Origin: Utricularia gibba
Taxonomy: Eukaryota > Streptophyta > Magnoliopsida > Lamiales > Lentibulariaceae
DNA: 64,000 bases
Direction of reading: 5' to 3'
NCBI GenBank assembly: GCA_002189035.1
Contig: NEEC01000015.1
Coordinates: 1,674,001 to 1,738,000 of the forward strand
The position numbers were made by a program, and so were the translations under genes. The first letter of the stretch is position 1; each line of letters begins with the position of its first letter. Below the pieces are notes generated by a model that searched no databases, had not been told where the DNA came from, and saw nothing but the letters and a program-made list of their open reading frames with translations. Positions 57,651 to 64,000 of this stretch are shown here, in pieces.

Positions 57651-58045
57651 CTCCTCCGAGGGGTTTAGGCCGCGAGCAGCGAGCAAATATATTCTTTATG
57701 CAGGTTGAATCCTGGGCCTTTTCCCTTGGGCCCATTGGGCTCAGTTCTTGTTTAAACTTAAACCTTACCGTTTTTCGACCGGTTCATGACTTCAACCGGT
57801 CCGGCCGGCCGAGTTTCAAAACAACGTGGTATTCAAATTGCCTCGAACAACCCCTGCCATATTCTAACATTTTCACTTCAGTGAAATAATTGTAAGAAAC
57901 AACATTGTTTATCTTGCAAACAGGTACTATGAAATATGTACGGCTTGGCCAAAGTTGGGTGCACTAAATTTGATGAACTTTGATTTAGATACACCCGGAG
58001 AAGATGCTGTATATACAGGGAGGGCCAAGGAGAGCAGATGTTCAG
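57651..58045. other. NUWA upstream region and ABCF5 3' UTR
   Basis: Short spacer between two genes on the minus strand; must hold the NUWA promoter. No gene seen. Confidence 0.5.
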
Positions 58046-61000
58046 CTAATTCCATCTCTTTGCATTCTTTATCCCTTTAGACTTCTGTTTAGCAGCTTGA
58101 AACGCCTGCATCTTCTGTTTCTTCCGGGCTTCTTTCTCAGCCTGGAAAGTAAACAGGTCGCCAAGTCCCCGGAGATGAGCACTCTGTGGGCCAAACATCC
58201 AAGGACGAAGCAAACACCAAAATGCATTTACTTACCTTGGACATCTTGGATTTTGCTTTGGCTTTTGGAGACTTCTCCTCGAGCTCAGCCTCCCTTTCAA
58301 GCTCCCTCTCTCTTGCATCAAGGTTCTTTTCCAGATAATACTGATGAAAAATCAAAGAATCAGATAGCTCCATGGTGATTCAGTTTCAAGGAAGGGGCTA
58401 GAGAAGGGAGCTGACTTACTTCATAATCTCCTGTGTAGTCCTGAAGTATTCCGTTGCTTACTTCCAGGACTCGGTTCACGATTTGCTTTATGAAGTATCT
58501 GTCATGGGAGACTGTAATGACAGTGCCTTCATATTCATTTATTGCCTCCTGAAAAGGGCCAACAGCATACATGAAGCACAAAAGTGCCATGAGACAGCAT
58601 AAAAGGGAGCTTGAGCAGCGAACCTCGAGCATCTCTTTTGTTGGGATGTCCAGATGATTGGTTGGCTCATCCAATACAAGCACTGTTGAAGGTTTAACCA
58701 TGAACTTGCAAAATGCAAGGCGGGCCTGTGAAAGGGAAGACCAACATTAGCAGTCTTCAGAAACAGAACACTTCAGAAACTAACGTGCATTAGCAATTTG
58801 AAGCATTTGAATTCTCTGTTTCTGAATTTCGATGGATCCCATTTTGGTAGCACCAGACATGGCACTGAATCTATTACCTTCTCACCACCACTTAAGAATG
58901 AAACCTTCCTGTCAAGCATATCAGCCTTGAAGTTGTAACGGCCAAGGAGCCCTTTTATGTCATCAAGCCTCCAGTCTTCAGCAACCTCAGCCACAGTTTC
59001 TAGCACCGTCTTCTCCAGATCAAGTGCCTCAGCCTGAACAAACACGAGAAACACGACTTTTCACAAACAGCAAAAACACCTGCTGTAAGGAAAATCATAG
59101 TAATAGTGAGGACGAACCTGATTCTGCTCAAAATAATTTGGTAATACGTTATGTTCACCAAGCAAGACTTCTCCTTTGTCGGGCTTCACCATGCCCATTA
59201 TCAGTTTAAGCAAAGTACTCTTTCCACATCCATTGGGACCAAGAATCGCTAATTTCTCGCCTCTTTCGATCGTCAGATTCACATTTCTGAAAAGGTCCTG
59301 CTCAGAAAGATGAAGGGAAGTTCCAAAATGAGAAACAAAATTGGAATCACTATCATTCATTCTGATTGATACAGCCCTGAAAGAAAAGTGGACACACTGG
59401 ACTCAACCCCAACTAAAGTTGTTAAAGCATTACTATGCAGTAAATAGTACCATAGAAACGAAATGCATTTTGACTTCATCTTTACATTTTTTCAAGGTAC
59501 CATGATAGCTATCAACAGTAATGAAAGTCACTGCAGGCAAAACAATGTATCTGCTTATGAATACCTTATCCTCAAAGCTGAAGCTAAGATTTCTAATTGC
59601 CACAACAGATCTGCCACTTCTTCCTCGTTCTGGGAACCGAATCTTCATTTGCTTCCGAATGAATGGTTTCTCAACTTGTTCATCATCCTGGAGCTTTTCA
59701 AGCTTCTGAAATCAGATACAAGAGTTGTGAGGAACCGTGCATCGAAAGATAACTCTTTTTCTTTGGGATAATTATTTGAAACAACGAATCAAGCTAGATG
59801 AGTGTGAACCTTTTCAGCTGTAGAGGCGCGACCAGAATTTGCTCCTGCACTTAACCTGGTTATGAGATCTCTGGTATGCCCAATCTCCTTCTGTTGCTTC
59901 TCCCATGCTGCTAATTGAGATTCGATCCATGTCGCCTTTGAGATTACATATTCTGAATAATTCCCTTCATATGTTCGTGATACACCCATATCAGTCTCCA
60001 CTATTTTAGTACACAGTTGATCAAGAAAAGCCCTGTCATGGGATATGATGACCATAGGCACGTCTTGTTTCTTCAGATAACCCTCCAGCCATTCGATGGT
60101 GTCGAGATCAAGGTGATTGGTAGGTTCATCCAGGAGCAACAAATCAGGATCCTGGAAAGAAGCTCAAGTTTGAACACTGAAACCATCTGATATTTGGCAT
60201 CAACATTAGACAAAGCTAAATATTAATTGCCAGCAGCGCGCATACCTGCAACAGGATTTTTCCAAGAGACATCCTCATCTGCCAGCCTCCACTGAATGAG
60301 GCGACAAGTCTATCAGTGTCCTCGGAAGCAAAACCAAGTTCAGGGATCAACTTATTGATCTTGACATCGACTTCATCTAAATCAACTGCTTGAGCCCTCC
60401 TTAGCAAGAGATCATACTCGTCCAAAAGCCTACCCATCAGCTCTAGATCTTCCATTGGTTTCTCTATTGCCTTCTGCACCTTATCCAGTCTCTCTTTAAC
60501 TTCCATTTCCTCCTTGAAGGCACTAAGAAACTCTTCTTTCACAGTCCGAGTAGACAAAACTTCAAATTCCTGCGTCAAGAACGAAATTTTCATATTGGTT
60601 TTCGCCTTAATCACATTCCCCGAATCAGGTTCTTCTAAACCAGCTATAATCCTCATTTGGGTTGTTTTCCCTGCTCCGTTAACGCCGACCAACCCCACCT
60701 TTTCTCCTTTTTTAACTTCCCAACTGACGTTTTTCAATACTGTGACACCCTTATAGCTTTTGCTCACATTCTCTAATCTTACACCTGAAGAAATGCTCGA
60801 CGCACCAGTTGAATTCTTGTTTCCACGCCTGTAATTAATTTCCGTGTCCCTGAAGTCGTTTCCGGACAGCAGAGATTCTATATCCTCCTCCTCTTGTTGA
60901 AGTGTGACCGTAGATGTAGATGCTTCGGCAGAAACTGCCGATAGCTTATCAAATTCTCGATGCGGGTACTTGGCGAGATGATTATGGATTGCCATTGCCT

Positions 61001-61154
61001 TGACGGAGGAGGACGTCTGCACACCCAGACCCTGCAATAACAACGGCCGGTATAGGGGCCGGAGCACTCCAGGAAACGAAGAGGGCAGCGCCGCGCTTCC
61101 GGCAAGAAAAGCGGACCGTAGCTCCAACAAGTTCATCTTCGACGACAGGTCCAT
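58046..61154 (-). CDS. ABCF5: ABC transporter F family member 5-like (ABCF/GCN)
   Basis: A soluble twin-ATPase without membrane domains; ABCF proteins act on ribosomes, and ABCF5-type proteins carry a plastid-like N-terminus. Exons: 61154-60246, 60151-59810, 59705-59565, 59297-59118, 59033-58878, 58725-58624, 58548-58420, 58340-58236, 58141-58046, giving 719 residues. First ATPase: Walker [10 protein letters not shown], signature SFSGGWQMR, Walker [13 protein letters not shown], switch His VIISHDR. Second: [44 protein letters not shown]. The linker between them and the Lys-rich tail ([15 protein letters not shown]) match ABCF5. The N-terminal ~80 residues are Ser/Leu/Arg-rich, fitting a transit peptide. 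Intact throughout nine exons. Confidence 0.95.
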
Positions 61155-62665
61155 GGTTTCCCTGCCCCTTTTTCACACTCGAGGAATTTATCGCCAAGCG
61201 CAAGGAGTAAAGAAAAATGATGCACTGGAGATCGAGAAAAAACGAGAAGAGAGTTTCAGCAAGAGAACTCTCCCTCTCGCTTTTTCTCTAGCCACTCGTT
61301 CAAGAACGACCTAATGGAAGCAGACGGTGGACAAACCAGTCATTTCACATTAAGGAACCCAAATACTTTGTAATTTTAGGATTTTTTCCCTTTTTTTATC
61401 CAACGTAAACATAAAATTTGAACCCTACCAACAGTTTTTTTAATTTTTTTATTGTTAAAAATGCCCTAAATAATACGTAAAAAAGGGGGAAATTTTTAAA
61501 ATAAATATATGCCCAAATCAGTAAATAATACCTAATTTCCAAAGCAAGCAAAGCAGCATGAATTTTCTTTTATCTACCCTCGATATTTTATCAGATAAGA
61601 TCACAGGAGTGGTGCCCAGCACCTCAAACTGCGTGGCGGTGCTCGCCTCCGCAAATCGCCTCCTCCAATTAGCGCTTGCCACGTACACTACGCATTTTTG
61701 AAGAATCCATGCCACCAAAGTCCTGTATGGTAGTCCAATTGCACCTAAAATGTTTGATTTCGTATTTTTTTTTGTGAAATAAAGTATTTAATTTCATTTT
61801 CCAGATCAAATTCGAGATGTGAAATTCTAACAAGATTTGCGTTTTTAATCATTTAAAATGTAAAATTCATAATGGTTTTATTTATATTTTATGAAATATA
61901 AAAAATAAATATAAGCAAGTCAATAGTCAAACAAAAAATGATTCACGACTCATTAAACCGCCTAAATTTGTGAATGTGATAAACCGATGATTCTAATCAC
62001 AAAAAAACCACCCGTTTTATTTGACTACAAAAATAAAAAAGAAAATTAATGCGTCACTTCATCATTTCTATTTTTAGTTTTCAAATGGTTTATAATTAAA
62101 ATTAATTAAAACAAAGTGGAAATTTTAACTAACTAAAACATAATGGGGTTTCAAATTCCAGCCGTTTATAATTAAGGGAGTGATTACGTGTGTTTAAAAA
62201 TAAAATTATAAAGTATGAATATTTAATTGGTAGATTTAACTAAACTTGAAATTATACGGGTATTTTAATCTTATGTATATGATTTTATTTAAAAATATGC
62301 ACTTTCTTCATTTACTTAAAACTACATAATCTTATTTTTAATCTTAATAAATAAATATTACCTAAAAAATTATTTAATTTACATAATATTTAATTAAATA
62401 TATTTTATAATATTTCCATCAATCAAATACTACCTTATAATCCAGGCTAAGTTTAGGTTTAAATTCCAACCAAACTCATGATTTTAAATTCAACCCAATG
62501 GGCTAAGGTACAAGAATATGGGCTTCTTTTTTTGGTTTAATCTTTGATTAAAGTTTTATGGAAATTATAATCAAGTACCCGACCCGTTGGTATCGGGTGT
62601 GGGGGTTTAAGTTAGCCGTTCCCAAATCCCGGATATCCAATTGCTTCTGCCGTCTGAGCACGGGC
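61155..62665. other. ABCF5 leader, AT-rich spacer and UBA2-like leader
   Basis: 61155-61320 is the ABCF5 leader. 61320-62520 is AT-rich without a gene; a small GC-richer island at 61590-61700 has no recognised product. The part from ~62550 is the UBA2-like leader. Confidence 0.5.
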
Positions 62666-63846
62666 ATGGCGAAAACAAAATCGAAGCGGCAGAAGGTTGT
62701 GGAGAGGCACGACGCCTCCGATTCGACTTCTAAAACTCATGAGAAGCTTAAGAAGAAGAAGAAGAAGAAGACGCAAACAAAACCTGAAGACTCGGATTCG
62801 AATGGCGAAACCATTGAGTCCCTACTGGAGCCCTTTTCTAAGGAACAGCTTATCTCGCTCGTCGTCGATCTTTCCCTGAGTCACGATTGTCTTTTCAGCC
62901 TCGTTAAATCTACTGCTGACAAAGACGTCTCTCACCGCAAGATTTTCGTCCACGGCATCGGCTGGGATGCCACCCGTCAGGACGTGGAGTCCGCATTCGG
63001 GGCCTATGGTGAGATTGAGGCTCTCAACGTGGTAATGGATCGTAACACTGGTAAGTGTAAAGGGTACGCTTTTATTATCTTCAAGGATAGAGCATCTGCG
63101 AAGCAGCTGCTGAAGAGCCCTCGGGTTCAAGTTGGGAATCGTGTAACCTCGTGCCAACTTGCGTCTGAGGGGCCCGTTGCCCCGGGTACGGGGGCTGCAG
63201 GTGTAGTCTCACAGCAGGTTTTCTCTTCCGATTTTCCTCAGCGGAAGATTTACGTGAGCAATGTACCGGCGGACGCTAATGTGGATAGGTTAAAAGCTTT
63301 TTTTGGGATGTTTGGAGAAATTGAAAGTGGACCTAAGGGGTTCGATCCTGTCACAGGGAAGTTCAAAGGTTATGCGATTTTCGTGTTTAAGACGGTTGAA
63401 GGGGCGAAGAAGGTATTGGAGCAGCCATTTAAATTGTTCGATGGGAATCAATTGCATTGCCAGAAGGCAGCCGAAACCAATGCCAAAGCAGGCAGTGGGA
63501 CTGCATCCATAACAACTGTAATGCAGCCAATACAGCCTCAAATGCTGGCTGCGGTTGCCGCAGCTCAGCAGGCACAGAACATTGCTCTCTTGGGTCAGCA
63601 AACAGGCCTTATTAATCCCTTGTATGTTCCGAATGGAAACCTAGGCGCATTGATGGGAGGATATTATGGTATGGTTGCCGAACAGGTTAAAGGATTGAGA
63701 GCATATGGTGCCTCCTCGTCTGGTGAAGCTGGATCAAGTGCATCAATGCGCCAGGGAATCCAGTTTATGTATCCGGGTGGTTCGACTCCAACAACATTAT
63801 CTAAGGGGACTGGCCCCGTTGGGAGTCATTATCCTTCAACATTATG
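62666..63846 (+). CDS. UBP1-associated protein 2 (UBA2)-like RNA-binding protein, 3' end outside window
   Basis: Nuclear hnRNP-type protein with two RRMs, linked to mRNA stability and stress or hormone responses in the UBA2 family. The start MAKTKSKRQK is followed by a Lys-rich stretch (KLKKKKKKKTQTKP) and SLLEPFSKEQLISLVVD. RRM1: RKIFVHGIGWDATRQDVESA to KGYAFIIFKDR. RRM2: RKIYVSNVPADANVDRLKAF to KGYAIFVFKT. A Gln/Ala/Gly-rich tail follows. The first 394 codons are one exon; a donor (TTATG|GTATGG) at 63847 probably ends it, since the sequence after it turns AT-rich and non-family. The remaining exons would lie beyond the window, or the ORF could end at 63961. An in-frame upstream start at 62558 is not favoured. 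Confidence 0.85.
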
Positions 63847-64000
63847 GTATGGAAAATGCGCCTTTCTTCATTCCGTGAACAAAATGGTGCTTACATTGTT
63901 GTTTTTAAGTTCCAAGTTGACAATTTTTTGCCTACTCGGTCATTCTTACATCTCATTTTAAGATTTTTCTCACGATCAGAAATGAGAAGTGTATATTTCT

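Noticed and set aside
57168-57668. 166-codon plus-strand ORF
   Set aside because: Antisense of the NUWA N-terminal region.
63847-63961. In-frame extension of the UBA2-like ORF to 63961
   Set aside because: The sequence turns AT-rich and hydrophobic directly after a GTATGG donor, more like intron than RRM-protein tail; not excluded.

Overview
The window is plant nuclear DNA from an angiosperm. Genes are broken by many short GT-AG introns, intergenic DNA is very AT-rich, and the gene set is typical of flowering plants (phytoene desaturase, class I formin, IQD, DMS3, NUWA-type PPR, ABCF5). The genus cannot be named from sequence alone. All exon borders below were placed by eye from splice sites, reading-frame continuity and family knowledge.

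Layout. 1-24.9 kb is dense and mostly housekeeping: the 3' part of PHL/SPT20-like (+), PDS (+), methionine aminopeptidase 2 (-), a KUP3/KUP4-type potassium transporter (+) with a wrecked exon 2, an MRL7-type thioredoxin-fold plastid protein (+), an ACOT9-type acyl-CoA thioesterase (+) and a class I formin (-). 25-41 kb is looser and accessory: a GDSL esterase remnant (-), two inverted PR-1 copies (28.4 and 34.5 kb) around a dirigent gene and a decayed Ty1/copia remnant, a small secreted-peptide-like ORF, PPR and Myb/SANT-like pseudogene fragments, and a plastid HSP21-like gene with heat-shock elements. 41-64 kb is dense again: IQD (+), a five-KH RNA-binding protein (-), a Cdc14/SIN-type protein (-) divergent from pyridoxal reductase PLR1 (+), ubiquitin-eL40 (-), DMS3 (+), NUWA/EMB1796 PPR (-), ABCF5 (-) and the 5' part of a UBA2-type RRM protein (+).

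The most notable pattern is that seven genes are each broken by frame shifts of the same kind. At nine sites one G or C appears to be missing from a G/C run (formin x2, GDSL x2, both PR-1 copies, HSP21, PLR1, NUWA). Adding one base back at each site makes family-conserved protein and exon phases fit exactly. Thirteen other genes here are clean. This looks more like consensus error in homopolymers than mass pseudogenisation, but formin and GDSL also carry changed core or catalytic residues. The KUP exon 2 damage (34-bp duplication plus indels) is different in kind. I did not find a new multi-gene biological system. The best biological leads are the PR-1 inverted pair with its shared frame break, the triplicated exon tail in MetAP2, and the KUP exon 2 damage with a possible in-frame bypass.
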